From the NCBI GenBank assembly GCA_007753675.1, contig CP036432.1:7442233-7506232 (forward strand): a DNA stretch of 64,000 bases, given 5' to 3'. Shown piece by piece: positions 54,271-63,807 of the stretch. Origin of the DNA: Stieleria magnilauensis (lineage in GTDB: Bacteria > Planctomycetota > Planctomycetia > Pirellulales > Pirellulaceae). Position 1 is the first letter of the stretch, and every line of letters starts with the position of its first letter. A program made the position numbers and the translations under genes. The notes under the pieces are model-generated. The model did no database searches, was not told the DNA's origin, and worked only from the letters and a program-made list of their open reading frames with translations.

Positions 54271-55521
54271 CTACTTCAACCCCAGCCCGCTGCCGCGTTT
54301 GTCGAGTGCTCCCTTGACGCCTAATTGGCGTGGGTCGCGGGCGATTTTGTCGCTGAAGATTCGCACGTCGTCCAGGATCGGTCGGATCTTGGCGGTTGCC
54401 AATTCGACGTTTTCGATCGTGCGTCGGATCTGCCAGTAGATGTCTTCATCATCGAGCAACCGGCGGATCGTTCCGTTGCTATTGTTCAACCCGACGCCGA
54501 ATCGTTCAACTTCCAGCAAGGTTCGGTCCAGGTTGGCCAAGCTTTTCAGGACTTGGACCACCAATTGATCGCTGTTTTCTGCGATCGGATCGGTGATGGT
54601 TTCGATGTTTTCAATCGCTCCCTGAGCGGATTCGATCGCGTCGCGGACGCTGTCGATAGTTTGGTCGACGTTCTGAACCGTTTTCTCCGCCGCGACGCCG
54701 ACGTTTTCGAATCGTTGTCCGACGCGTTCAAAACTCTCGAACGTCTTTTGTGTCGATTGCAATGTGGTTTGGGCTTCGGTCAGCACGAGCGGAAGCTCAC
54801 GAAGCGCTTCGGCCAGGCTGTCACGCAGTTCCGGATTGCCGATCACGTTGCGAATGTCACGCATCGCACCCTGAAACTCGATCAGCGCGTTTCGGGCGTC
54901 TTGTGCAACGTTGCCCATCTGGCCTTCGGCGTTCTGGACCACACCGTCCGCGTTCTGGACGAGTTGATTGACGTTGTCACCGACCGATTGCAAGGCTCCG
55001 CTTGCGGACTGTACCGCCTCCAGTGTTTCACGGACTTCGTCTTCCAAGTTGAACACCAAACTGAAGGGGTCGGAGGCCGGTGTTCCATAAGAGATTAGCT
55101 GTTCGTCGGTGTACTTTTCATCGCGAATCGTCTGCAATCGTTCTTTATGGATCTCCTGCAATTCGTCTTCGGTTCCTTTGACGAACTCCAGTTTCGCATC
55201 TCCGGTGATGATCGATTTCGTTTTGATTTTGGGAAGGTATTCATGTGTCAAGTTGTTCTGGTATTTGGGATCGATGCCGATGGTCAGCAAGACATCGTTC
55301 TCACGCAGTTCTTTGTCGATGACGCGTCCGATTTCAACACCCCGCAACAGCACTGGCGAGTTGGAATTGATGCCCTCTGCGGTCGGAAACTGAACCAGCA
55401 GTCGGAATTCACCGGTCAGCACGCGCGGCACGGCCCCGAACAAAAACGTCAAGATGATTCCGATTCCGATGGCGGCGATGACCAGTACGCCGACGCCGAA
55501 TTTCAGTCTGCTATCGTCCAT
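54271..55521 (-). CDS. mlaD: MlaD-family (MCE domain) lipid-transport substrate-binding protein
   Basis: This 416-residue protein has an N-terminal membrane helix (FGVGVLVIAAIGIGIILTF), an MCE domain (EFRLLVQFPTAEGINSNSPV, LLRGVEIGRV, YLPKIKTKSIITGDAKLEF) and a long C-terminal helical region rich in Gln, Asn and Val that could form the tube or coil seen in MCE proteins. It works with MlaE and MlaF in moving phospholipids or related molecules between membranes. The ATG at 55521 stands two bases after the mlaF stop. Confidence 0.9.
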   Translation of the reverse strand: MDDSRLKFGVGVLVIAAIGIGIILTFLFGAVPRVLTGEFRLLVQFPTAEGINSNSPVLLRGVEIGRVIDKELRENDVLLTIGIDPKYQNNLTHEYLPKIKTKSIITGDAKLEFVKGTEDELQEIHKERLQTIRDEKYTDEQLISYGTPASDPFSLVFNLEDEVRETLEAVQSASGALQSVGDNVNQLVQNADGVVQNAEGQMGNVAQDARNALIEFQGAMRDIRNVIGNPELRDSLAEALRELPLVLTEAQTTLQSTQKTFESFERVGQRFENVGVAAEKTVQNVDQTIDSVRDAIESAQGAIENIETITDPIAENSDQLVVQVLKSLANLDRTLLEVERFGVGLNNSNGTIRRLLDDEDIYWQIRRTIENVELATAKIRPILDDVRIFSDKIARDPRQLGVKGALDKRGSGLGLK

Positions 55522-55523
55522 GA

Positions 55524-56327
55524 TTAACCCGTTATCTCCATCAGACGCTGACCGGCTTCGCCGCGAACGAATTGACGCACCCGCTCGTCTTTGCATTGAT
55601 CCAGCCCAGCGGGTGGACCATCGTAGAGCACCTGTGGTTCGTCTTTGTCCAGTCTTGCTCGCGGGTAAAACATCAACACGCGGTCAGACACCTTTTGGGC
55701 CGTTCGCATGTCGTGCGTGACGATCACACTGGTGACCGGATAGCGACGGCGGACGTCCAGCATCAGTTCATTGATCACGTCGCTCATGATCGGATCCAGC
55801 CCCGTCGTCGGCTCATCGTAGACGACCAATTCGGGCTGCAAAATAATCGCGCGGGCAATCCCGACACGCTTGCGCATCCCGCCGCTCAATTCACTCGGTC
55901 GTTTCGAAATCACCGTGGGCGGCAGTCCTACTTCTTGAAGGTGTTTTAAGACGCGTTCGTGAATCTCGTCATCATCGGCGGTGGTCGATTGCCGCATCGG
56001 AAACGCGACGTTGTCAAAAATCGTCATGCTGTCGAACAGTGCCGCATTTTGAAAGACGAACCCGAACCGTCGGCGGACGTCGCTGAGCGCCGGCGGCGAC
56101 AGTGTTGAAAGGTCGTGCCCGTCAAAACGAAGCGTTCCCCGAGTCGGTGGGATCAGCCCAACGATCGTTTTCATGAACACGGTTTTGCCGCAACCGCTTT
56201 CACCGATCACCGCAACCGTCTCGCCGGCTTCGATCGAAACACTAATGTCTTTCAAAATCTTTTGGCCGTGAAAATCGACATGCAAATGCTGTACGTCGAT
56301 CAGATGTTCCGCCGCAGGGTCACTCAT
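55524..56327 (-). CDS. mlaF: MlaF-family ABC transporter ATP-binding protein
   Basis: This 267-residue ATPase of the Mla/MCE importer type has Walker A (VAVIGESGCGKTVFMKTIVG), the signature LSGGMRKRVGIARAIILQPE, Walker B (LVVYDEPTTGLDPIMSDVI) and the switch His (VIVTHDMRTAQKVSDR). The ATG overlaps the mlaE stop by four bases, and the next gene, mlaD, starts two bases after its stop. Confidence 0.95.
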   Translation of the reverse strand: MSDPAAEHLIDVQHLHVDFHGQKILKDISVSIEAGETVAVIGESGCGKTVFMKTIVGLIPPTRGTLRFDGHDLSTLSPPALSDVRRRFGFVFQNAALFDSMTIFDNVAFPMRQSTTADDDEIHERVLKHLQEVGLPPTVISKRPSELSGGMRKRVGIARAIILQPELVVYDEPTTGLDPIMSDVINELMLDVRRRYPVTSVIVTHDMRTAQKVSDRVLMFYPRARLDKDEPQVLYDGPPAGLDQCKDERVRQFVRGEAGQRLMEITG

Positions 56328-57214
56328 AGGATGTTCGCTCCCGCGGGGTACATGGCGAAATAGATTTTGTCCAAGATGATGTTCAAGAACAAATCAATGG
56401 CCAAGATCATCACGAACGAATACACGAACGCCTGCGTCGCCGCTTTGCCGACGCCCTCGGCGCCCGGTTTGCAATGAAATCCTTGGTAACAGCTGATCAC
56501 GGCGATCATCCCGCCAAAGAAAACGCTCTTGAAAATCCCGCTGAATAAATCGAATCCGACCACGCCGTCGCGGGAGTGCGTCAGATAGGCCGCATGATCG
56601 ATGTCCAACACCATCACGCTGTAGAAGTAACCGCCGACGATGCCCATGAAATCCGCCATGATCGTCAGCGCCGGAATCAAAAAGATGCAGGCCAAGAACC
56701 GAGGCACCACCAGGTAGTGAATCGGATCGGCACCCATCGTCGTCAGCGCGTCGATTTGTTCGGTCACACGCATCGTCCCCAACACGGCCGCCATCGCGCT
56801 GCCGACCCGGCCGGCTAACATCGTCGCGGCCAGCACTGGACCCAGCTCACGGACCAGCGAGGTGTTGATCACGACACCCAGATGGCTTTCCAATCCGATC
56901 GCGTGAAACTGGTAATAACTTTGAACGGCCAGCACCATTCCGATGAAGGTTCCCGTCAACGCCACCACCGGCAGACTGAGCACACCGATTTGATAAAAGT
57001 TCACCAGCAACGTGCCACGCTGCGGCAACCGTGTGAAAATCCAAACCAGCATCTGCCAAGCGAACAGGGCGATGTCGCCGACCGTCGCCACGCCATTGAC
57101 GACCGCCGCTCCCCACTGAACCACCCAGGCGTAAAGCATGTCCCGTATCGTGACGGACCCGTTCTCGGGCCGTCGTGGCGCTGGATCGTTTTGTGTGGAA
57201 ACCGAAAGCGACAT
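56324..57214 (-). CDS. mlaE: MlaE-family lipid-transport permease
   Basis: This 296-residue inner-membrane permease has about five helices and the MlaE signatures GTFIGMVLAVQSYYQFHAIG, SLVRELGPVLAATMLAGRVG and MRVTEQIDALTTMGADPIHY. A 30-residue polar N-terminus (SLSVSTQNDPAPRRPENG) precedes the first helix. The ATG at 57214 was preferred to 57412, whose extra 66 residues run through short repeats. It is first in the mlaE-mlaF-mlaD operon, in minus direction. Confidence 0.93.
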   Translation of the reverse strand: MSLSVSTQNDPAPRRPENGSVTIRDMLYAWVVQWGAAVVNGVATVGDIALFAWQMLVWIFTRLPQRGTLLVNFYQIGVLSLPVVALTGTFIGMVLAVQSYYQFHAIGLESHLGVVINTSLVRELGPVLAATMLAGRVGSAMAAVLGTMRVTEQIDALTTMGADPIHYLVVPRFLACIFLIPALTIMADFMGIVGGYFYSVMVLDIDHAAYLTHSRDGVVGFDLFSGIFKSVFFGGMIAVISCYQGFHCKPGAEGVGKAATQAFVYSFVMILAIDLFLNIILDKIYFAMYPAGANIL

Positions 57215-57561
57215 CAACTGGACAGCGAGAGTTTGGGGGGCGGAGCGTCGAGTCGAAGCTACACAAACAAGTTTATCGGCAAGGTTGACTTTGCGGATGA
57301 GTGAAAATGTGCGGGGGTGGTGGCGGCAGTCGGGCGGCGAGCCGCCAACAGGAGTTCGTGCCGGGATAGGACCCATGCGACCGATAGGACTCATGCGTCC
57401 TATTTGTCCCATTGGTCCTGTTTCGTCGCTGGCTCATCAGGGGCACGATGATCCCGCCAAAACCGATCCGCGTTCCCCCCAATACTCCGCCTACGTCAAA
57501 CGCCGAAATCCCATTACAATCCCGCTTCGCATTCGCTCCGAAAAACCCGTTTCAGCTTCCC
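57215..57561. other. 347-base divergent region between mlaE and ileS
   Basis: It contains a small repeat, GATAGGACCCATGCG / GATAGGACTCATGCG (57365-57400), with a following inverted half (TCCTATTTGTCCC). Both promoters must be here. No gene was recognised; an in-frame extension of ileS to 57412 crosses this repeat and is not accepted. Confidence 0.55.
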
Positions 57562-60500
57562 ATGACAACGATGTCTGACTCCGCTGCCCCGTTTCGTGCC
57601 GCCCCCGCCAGCCCCAAATTTCCGGCTCTGGAAGAGCAGATTCTGGAGTTTTGGCAGCAAAACGACGTCTACAAGCGATCCTTGGAGCGCCGCGCTGATG
57701 CACCTCCCTTTGTGTTTTTCGAAGGCCCCCCGACAGCCAACGGGATGCCCCACCCGGGCCACTGTCTGACCCGCGCGATCAAGGACGTCTTTCCCCGCTA
57801 CAAGACGATGCGGGGCTTCCGTTGCGAACGAAAAGCGGGCTGGGACACGCACGGGTTGCCGGTCGAAGTCGAGGTCGGCAAAGAGTTGGGGATCCACAGC
57901 AAGGAAGAAATCGAGGCCTATGGTGTCGAGCCCTTCATCCAAAAATGCCAGCAATCGGTCTGGCGTTACATGCAGGAGTGGCAGCGGCTGACCGAGCGAC
58001 TGGGATTCTGGGTCGATCTCGAACAGGCCTACGTGACCTATCACCAGAGTTACGTCGAGAGTGTTTGGTGGAGTCTGAAAAACCTGTTTGATCGCGGGCT
58101 GCTCTACCAAGGCCACAAGATCGTCTGGTGGTGGGCTCAGGGTGGCACGGCCCTCTCGGCAGGGGAGGTAGGCCAGGGCTATCGGGAGGTCGCCGATCCG
58201 AGCGTGTATGTGAAATTTCCGCTGGTGGATCAACCGGCGCGAAGTCTGCTGGTCTGGACGACAACCCCGTGGACGTTGCCCAGCAACATGTACGCCGCCG
58301 TTCATCCCGAACTGGAGTACTCGTTGGTCAAGCACGGCGAAACCGGCGAAGAGTTTTATCTGGCGTCGGCGTTGGTCGAAAAAATCGCCGACAAGGCGAA
58401 GTGCGAATTCGAGGTTTTGGAAACGTGTCGCGGCACCGATCTGATCGGTCTTCGCTACACGCCGCCGTTTGACGGCTACCTGAAATCGACCGGCGACCCG
58501 ATCGGGACATTGAAGGCCGCCAGCGGTGACTCCAAAACCGAGCACCACTACTGGCGCGTCGTTGCGGCCGACTTTGTCACCACCGACAGCGGTTCGGGCA
58601 TCGTCCACCAAGCGGCGGCGTTCGGCGAAGTCGACTATGAAGTCTATGACGAACAACGGCGACGTTTTGTCGAAGGCGAACAACCCGAATTGCTCTGCGC
58701 GGTCGGCCCGGACGGAAAATTCAACGAAGCGGTTGCGGACGCGTTCCTCGGTGTCTGGGTCAAAGACGCCGACAAAGCACTCGCACGCGACCTCAAAGAC
58801 CGCGGGTTGATGTTCTTGCAGGAACAGTACCTGCACGATTACCCGTTCTGTTGGCGGGCCGATCAAGATCCGCTGATCCAATACCCACGCCGCAGCTGGT
58901 TCATTCGCACGACCAAGTTCCGTGACTTGATGCTGAAGAACAATTCCCAGATCGGTTGGCAGCCCGAACACATTCGTGACGGGCGGTTCGGGAACTTTCT
59001 CGAATCGAACGTCGATTGGGCGCTGTCGCGCGAACGCTACTGGGGCACGCCGCTGCCGATCTGGGTTTGCGAAGAAACCGGGCGGATGGAAGCCGTCGGC
59101 AATTACGAGGAATTGCTCGCCAAACCGGGGATCCAAGGCACCGAAGTCTGGCTGGAAGCCAAAGCGGCCAATCCGGAACTGGTCGACGATCTGCGGGTCC
59201 ACAAACCGTACATCGACGAAGTCACTTATGATTCGCCGTTTGCCGATGGCAAACGGATGCGACGGGTCAGCGAAGTCATCGATTGCTGGTATGACAGCGG
59301 TGCGATGCCGTTCGCCCAGTGGGGGTGGCCGCACACCGGTGACCAACAATTCCAGTCACAATTCCCCGCCGACTTCATCAGCGAAGCGATCGATCAGACC
59401 CGTGGCTGGTTCTACAGCCAACTGGCGATCGCAACGATGCTGTTCGGTGAAGGGGCATCGGTCGCCGAACCGGGGACCGACGTCGAAGCGCTGAAGGTCA
59501 AAGAGCTCGACTACCCGCTGCCGTTCCGCAACTGCATCGTGCTCGGTCTGATGCTTTCCCAGTGGTGGGAGCATGAAGACGACCAGAAAAAGAAAACGAT
59601 CCTGTTGGAAGAGTCCGAGACCAAGCAACATCCCGGCAAGAAATTCAACAAGCAAGTCGGCAAGATGTCCAAGAGCCTGCGGAACTACCGTAGCCCCGAA
59701 GAGATCTTTGACCGCTACGGGGCCGACGCGCTGCGGTGGTACCTGTTTGCCAATCAGGCGCCGTGGAATTCCATCATCTATGCCGAGCAGTCGATCAAGG
59801 ATTCGATCCCTGAGTTCCTGCTTCGACTGTGGAACACCTTCAGCTTCTTCACGATCTATGCAGAGATCGACGGGTTTGATCCGCGTGACGCCGTCGCCGC
59901 CGACGAGCAACTGACGCCGGGGTCGCTGGCGTCGGCGCCAAAATACCGGCCGGCATCCCAGCGTAGCGAGATCGATCGTTGGATTCTGTCGGAACTCAAC
60001 CAGGCGACCGCCAAGGTGATCGACCGCATGGACGCGCTGGACAACTACAACGCCTGCCAAGCGATTTCGACGCTCTTGGACGGATTGAGCAACTGGTACG
60101 TCCGCCGCAGCCGCGATCGGTTTTGGGCCGCCGACAAGGATTCGCAAGAGAAACATGACGCCTATTGGACGCTGTATGAAACGCTGTTGGAGCTGGTCAA
60201 GCTGGCTGCGCCCTTCACGCCGTTTCTGGCCGATACGCTTTGGCAACGTCTGACCGAACCCTTCGGCGACAAGACGTTGTGCAGCGTCCACCTCTGTGAT
60301 TTCCCCGAGGTCGACGCCGAACGGATCGATACCGATCTGTCCGACTCGATGCGACTGTTGCGCGAGATCGCTTCGCTGGGACGCGCCGCACGGGCCAGTG
60401 AAAAGTTGAAGGTGCGTTTGCCGCTGTCGGAAGTCACGGTGATTCTGACCGACGATTCCCAGATCGCTTGGCTGCAAAACCACGACGCCCTGGTGCGTGA

Positions 60501-61080
60501 AGAGTTGAACGTCAAAACCGTTCATTACACGACCGAAGGCGACCAGTATGTCCAATACACGGTCGTGCCGAACTTCAAACGACTCGGTCCGAAAGTTGGC
60601 AAGCAGGTGCCGGCGGTCAAGAAGGCACTCGCCGATGCCGACGGAAACGCATTGCTGAGCCAGTTGCAATCCGACGGCGTTGTGAAACTGCAGCTCGGCG
60701 AAAACACGATCGAGTTGGACGGGGACGACATCGAAGTCCGTTTGCAAGCCAAAGAGGGCTGGGCCGCCGCACAGGGGCTCGGGTCCGTCGTCGTGTTGCA
60801 CACCGAGGTCACCCCGGAACTGCAACGCGAAGGAATCGCCAACGATCTGATTCGCGTGATCCAGAATCAACGCAAGGCGATCGATTGCCAGTACACCGAT
60901 CGGATCCGCGTCGCCGTCGCTTCGGCCAGTGATGAGGTGACCCAAGCGATCGAGGAACACGGGGCGAACATCTGCAACGAAACGCTGGCCGACTCGTTGG
61001 AGATCGGCTCGATCAAAGGTGGCGATTCGGCTGCGTCGGAACACGGTGAAGTGTTCGTCGCTAAGGCGACCGCGTCATGA
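57562..61080 (+). CDS. ileS: Isoleucine--tRNA ligase (long, eukaryote-like type)
   Basis: This 1172-residue class I synthetase has HIGH-type ANGMPHPGHCLTRAIKD, KMSKS in VGKMSKSLRNYRSPEEIFDR, and the anticodon domain with SNWYVRRSRDRFWAADKD and FTPFLADTLWQRLTEPFG. The C-terminal domain is long and lacks the Cys zinc finger of standard bacterial IleRS, which matches the eukaryote-like IleS2 group that is often mupirocin-insensitive. The start is ATG 57562; ATG 57571 is an alternative. The stop overlaps the purN ATG (ATGA). Confidence 0.95.
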   Translation: MTTMSDSAAPFRAAPASPKFPALEEQILEFWQQNDVYKRSLERRADAPPFVFFEGPPTANGMPHPGHCLTRAIKDVFPRYKTMRGFRCERKAGWDTHGLPVEVEVGKELGIHSKEEIEAYGVEPFIQKCQQSVWRYMQEWQRLTERLGFWVDLEQAYVTYHQSYVESVWWSLKNLFDRGLLYQGHKIVWWWAQGGTALSAGEVGQGYREVADPSVYVKFPLVDQPARSLLVWTTTPWTLPSNMYAAVHPELEYSLVKHGETGEEFYLASALVEKIADKAKCEFEVLETCRGTDLIGLRYTPPFDGYLKSTGDPIGTLKAASGDSKTEHHYWRVVAADFVTTDSGSGIVHQAAAFGEVDYEVYDEQRRRFVEGEQPELLCAVGPDGKFNEAVADAFLGVWVKDADKALARDLKDRGLMFLQEQYLHDYPFCWRADQDPLIQYPRRSWFIRTTKFRDLMLKNNSQIGWQPEHIRDGRFGNFLESNVDWALSRERYWGTPLPIWVCEETGRMEAVGNYEELLAKPGIQGTEVWLEAKAANPELVDDLRVHKPYIDEVTYDSPFADGKRMRRVSEVIDCWYDSGAMPFAQWGWPHTGDQQFQSQFPADFISEAIDQTRGWFYSQLAIATMLFGEGASVAEPGTDVEALKVKELDYPLPFRNCIVLGLMLSQWWEHEDDQKKKTILLEESETKQHPGKKFNKQVGKMSKSLRNYRSPEEIFDRYGADALRWYLFANQAPWNSIIYAEQSIKDSIPEFLLRLWNTFSFFTIYAEIDGFDPRDAVAADEQLTPGSLASAPKYRPASQRSEIDRWILSELNQATAKVIDRMDALDNYNACQAISTLLDGLSNWYVRRSRDRFWAADKDSQEKHDAYWTLYETLLELVKLAAPFTPFLADTLWQRLTEPFGDKTLCSVHLCDFPEVDAERIDTDLSDSMRLLREIASLGRAARASEKLKVRLPLSEVTVILTDDSQIAWLQNHDALVREELNVKTVHYTTEGDQYVQYTVVPNFKRLGPKVGKQVPAVKKALADADGNALLSQLQSDGVVKLQLGENTIELDGDDIEVRLQAKEGWAAAQGLGSVVVLHTEVTPELQREGIANDLIRVIQNQRKAIDCQYTDRIRVAVASASDEVTQAIEEHGANICNETLADSLEIGSIKGGDSAASEHGEVFVAKATAS

Positions 61081-61661
61081 GCGGAGACCCGACCCAACTG
61101 CCGATCGCCGTGTTTCTAAGCGGCGGCGGCAGGACGCTGGAAAACCTGTTGCGGCATCGCGACGAGCACGAGCTGCCGATCGATGTCCGTTTGGTGATCA
61201 GCAGTCGTGACGGTGTCCGTGGCATCGACATCGCTCAGAACGATGGCATCGAGACGCTGGTGGTTCGCAAGCGTGACCATGACGATGCGAGCTACAGTGA
61301 CGCGATGTTTGAACCGGTCCGCTGCTGCGGTGCGAAGTACGTGGTGATGGCGGGGTTTTTGAAGCACGTGTTGATTCCCGACGATTTCGAAAACCGCGTG
61401 ATCAACATTCATCCGTCGCTGTTGCCGGCGTTCGGGGGCCAAGGCATGTATGGCCACAACGTTCACGCCGCGGCGATCGAGCGTGGTGTCACGATCAGCG
61501 GTTGCACCGTGCACTTCGTCGATAATCAGTACGACCATGGTCCGATCATCTTGCAACGCGCCTGCGAAGTGCGTGCCGAGGACACGCCCGACAGCCTCGC
61601 CGCCCGGGTGTTCGAGCAAGAATGCGAAGCATTGCCGGCGGCGCTGCGGACGCTGCTCTGA
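61077..61661 (+). CDS. purN: Phosphoribosylglycinamide formyltransferase
   Basis: This 194-residue enzyme transfers a formyl group from 10-formyl-tetrahydrofolate to GAR in purine synthesis. PIAVFLSGGGRTLENLLRH begins the Rossmann-like fold; the catalytic NIHPSLLPAFGGQGMYG carries Asn-Ile-His, and VHFVDNQYDHGPIILQ contains the Asp of the active site. It overlaps ileS by four bases, a linkage that suggests a shared transcript. Confidence 0.92.
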   Translation: MSGDPTQLPIAVFLSGGGRTLENLLRHRDEHELPIDVRLVISSRDGVRGIDIAQNDGIETLVVRKRDHDDASYSDAMFEPVRCCGAKYVVMAGFLKHVLIPDDFENRVINIHPSLLPAFGGQGMYGHNVHAAAIERGVTISGCTVHFVDNQYDHGPIILQRACEVRAEDTPDSLAARVFEQECEALPAALRTLL

Positions 61662-61686
61662 GACAACGTCTTTCACAATTCACAGT

Positions 61687-62047
61687 GCAGTGGGGTAAGC
61701 ATCTTGCTTGCCTTGCTCGTCGGCTTCGCCGACGACCCCGCGAGGCGGGTGCTTCTGGGCCAGGGTGTTGCCAGGCAGAGCCTGGGAGCAGGACTGCAGT
61801 GGGGTAAGCATCTTGCTTGCCTTGCTCGTCGGCTTTGCCGACGACCCTGCGAGGCAGGGCCTCCGGGCCAATGTGTTGCCAGGCGGAGCTTTGGAGTAAG
61901 ATCGGGAGGTCACGCGGAGCGTGACGTAAGGCAAGCTGGAAGCTTACCCCACTTTTATCTCCCGCTTGTTCCCAGGCGGATTGGAGGAAGAGGACCGGGA
62001 GGTCACGCGGAGCGTGACGTAGGGCAAGCTGGAAGCTTACCCCACTT
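61687..62047. repeat. Compound intergenic repeat: two 109-bp direct copies plus two 52-bp copies
   Basis: Copies 61687-61795 and 61796-61904 begin CAGTGGGGTAAGCATCTTGC. Then CGGGAGGTCACGCGGAGCG starts 52-base copies at 61903-61954 and 61996-62047, differing at a single base. The end sequence AAGCTTACCCCA is the complement of the opening TGGGGTAAGC-type arm. Small hairpins include GTCACGC-GGA-GCGTGAC, GTCGGC-TTC-GCCGAC and CCAGGC-AGA-GCCTGG. It fills the gap between purN and the converging NtrC-type gene; no open frame here is credible. Confidence 0.85.
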
Positions 62048-62049
62048 GG

Positions 62050-63501
62050 TTAGCCTTCCAGGGCGAATTGCAGCCGTGGATCGTCCAGACCCAGACGCTT
62101 CATCTTTTTGTAGAGCGTCGTGCGATTGATCTCCAAGGCATCGGCCGTTGCGGCTCGGTTCCAATTGTGGCGGCGGAGGGAATGCAGGATGATCTCGCGC
62201 TCGGGGCCTTCGAGTGCTTCGCGTAGACTCTTGTTTTGATAACTGGCCGGTGTCATCGCGAACGGCTTGACCGTGTTTTCGCCGGCGGCCTGTGGGATCG
62301 CCGATGCCAGCGGATCAGCCACGCGGCCCAAGATCTCCGGCGGCAGATCTTCCAGTGTCAGCACGTTGTCGCGAGAGAGCAGCACCGCACGTTCGACGAC
62401 GTTTTGCAATTGTCGAACATTGCCGGGCCAACGATACGATTGCAGGGTCGCCATGGCGTGTTGATCAAAGCCTTCGATTTCCCGACCGCACGTTTCAGCC
62501 GCCTCGCGCAGGAAGTGGTCGACCAACAAGGGAATGTCGCCGACACGCTCACGCAGTGATGGCAGGACGATGTTGACGACGTTGATCCGGTAGTACAGAT
62601 CCTGTCGAAACGAACCCTCGGTCACCGCACGGGACAGGTCTTCGTTGGTCGCCAGGATCACACGGGTATCGACCGAGTGTGTGTGCGTGCCGCCGAGTTG
62701 TTCGAATTGAAATTCCTGAAGCACACGCAGCAGTTTGACTTGCATCGCCGCGGTCGCGGTTCCGATTTCGTCGAGAAACAAGGTGCCCTTGTCGGCCAAT
62801 TGAAACTTGCCGACCCGGTCGCCGCTGGCACCGGTGAAGGCGCCTTTGACGTGGCCGAACAATTCGCTCTCGAGCAGATTGTCCGGTAGTGCCCCACAGG
62901 CGACTTCGACGAACGGTTTGCCACGGCGGGAACTACGTTCGTGGATCGCGCGGGCGATCATGCTTTTACCCGTTCCGTTTTCGCCGGTGATCAGGATCGA
63001 TGCCCTGGCATCGGCCACACTGTCGATCACATCGAAGATTTTCATCATTCGATAGTCGTGACTGAGAATGTTCTCCAGCCCGCTTCGGCTATCGAGCCGC
63101 TGACGAAGCTTCTGGTTCTCCAGCGTGATGTCTCGTTGAGAAACGGCGCGGCTGATCGCCAAGTTCAATTCGTCGTCGATCAGCGGCTTGGTCAGCAAGT
63201 CGAACGCGCCGGCTTTGATCGCTTCGATCGCCGTGTCGGGGGTCGCGTATCCGGTCATCACCAGCACCGTGGTTTCCGGGTGCTTTTGCCGTGTGTGGTG
63301 AATCAGCTCGAACCCGTCTTCGTCACGCAGGCGGAGATCCGTGATCACCAAGTCGAAGCGATGTTCATCCTGGCTCGCCTTGGCGCCGTTTAAACAGTCC
63401 GCAATGTGGACCGTGTGCCCGATTTCCCGCAGCCATTCGGCCATCGACTGGACCAAGTGCCAATCATCGTCGACAAGCAAAATGGAGGCGGGTTGATTCA
63501 T
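62050..63501 (-). CDS. NtrC-type sigma-54-dependent response regulator
   Basis: This 483-residue activator has a receiver domain (ILLVDDDWHLVQSM; Asp55 in LVITDLRLRDEDGF), an AAA+ domain (ITGENGTGKSMIARAIHERS with Walker A; the sigma-54 contact loop GAFTGASGDRVGKF; LFLDEIG for Walker B; RWPGNVRQLQNVVERAVLLS), and a Fis-like HTH (NWNRAATADALEINRTTLYKKMKRLGLD). It is activated by a sensor kinase not in the window. The target genes are unknown. Confidence 0.95.
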   Translation of the reverse strand: MNQPASILLVDDDWHLVQSMAEWLREIGHTVHIADCLNGAKASQDEHRFDLVITDLRLRDEDGFELIHHTRQKHPETTVLVMTGYATPDTAIEAIKAGAFDLLTKPLIDDELNLAISRAVSQRDITLENQKLRQRLDSRSGLENILSHDYRMMKIFDVIDSVADARASILITGENGTGKSMIARAIHERSSRRGKPFVEVACGALPDNLLESELFGHVKGAFTGASGDRVGKFQLADKGTLFLDEIGTATAAMQVKLLRVLQEFQFEQLGGTHTHSVDTRVILATNEDLSRAVTEGSFRQDLYYRINVVNIVLPSLRERVGDIPLLVDHFLREAAETCGREIEGFDQHAMATLQSYRWPGNVRQLQNVVERAVLLSRDNVLTLEDLPPEILGRVADPLASAIPQAAGENTVKPFAMTPASYQNKSLREALEGPEREIILHSLRRHNWNRAATADALEINRTTLYKKMKRLGLDDPRLQFALEG

Positions 63502-63807
63502 GTCGGGCGTGGGGATCGTGCGAGGAATGGGGCCGAGCGCGGTGCAGCGCGTTCTCTCTCACGTTTTCCTAGGTCGCCGTTAGCGTCAGGGCAAAATCCA
63601 AATCACGCGTTTCATTCTGCCTGCCCCCCGATCTTACCCCTGCCGTAGTGAACTTGTACTTATTTTAGGGGGTAGGGGTGGGGCGATATGCGAAAAATTC
63701 TCGTATTAACCCCACACTCCAGGCGCAAATACGCCATTTTTAGGAGTGTTCGCTCCTGGCGTTTGCAGGAGCGGTTTGGAATCAAAACAGAGGCACGTAG
63801 GATCGCA
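63502..63807. other. 306-base divergent region between two response-regulator genes
   Basis: A hairpin CGCTCCTG / CAGGAGCG (63751-63758 and 63766-63773, loop GCGTTTG) lies 35 bases before the downstream ATG. The middle is AT-richer. No sigma-54 -24/-12 box with correct spacing was found. Promoters of both genes are expected here. Confidence 0.5.

Noticed and set aside
57514..61044. Two long open frames antisense to ileS
   Set aside because: Both lie wholly opposite a convincing synthetase, with Arg/Gln/Asp-rich composition expected from complementing high-GC codons.
63754..63768. Sigma-54 promoter (TGGC...TTGC) before the second response regulator
   Set aside because: The spacing between the GG and GC elements is far too short for a -24/-12 box; the sequence is part of the hairpin.
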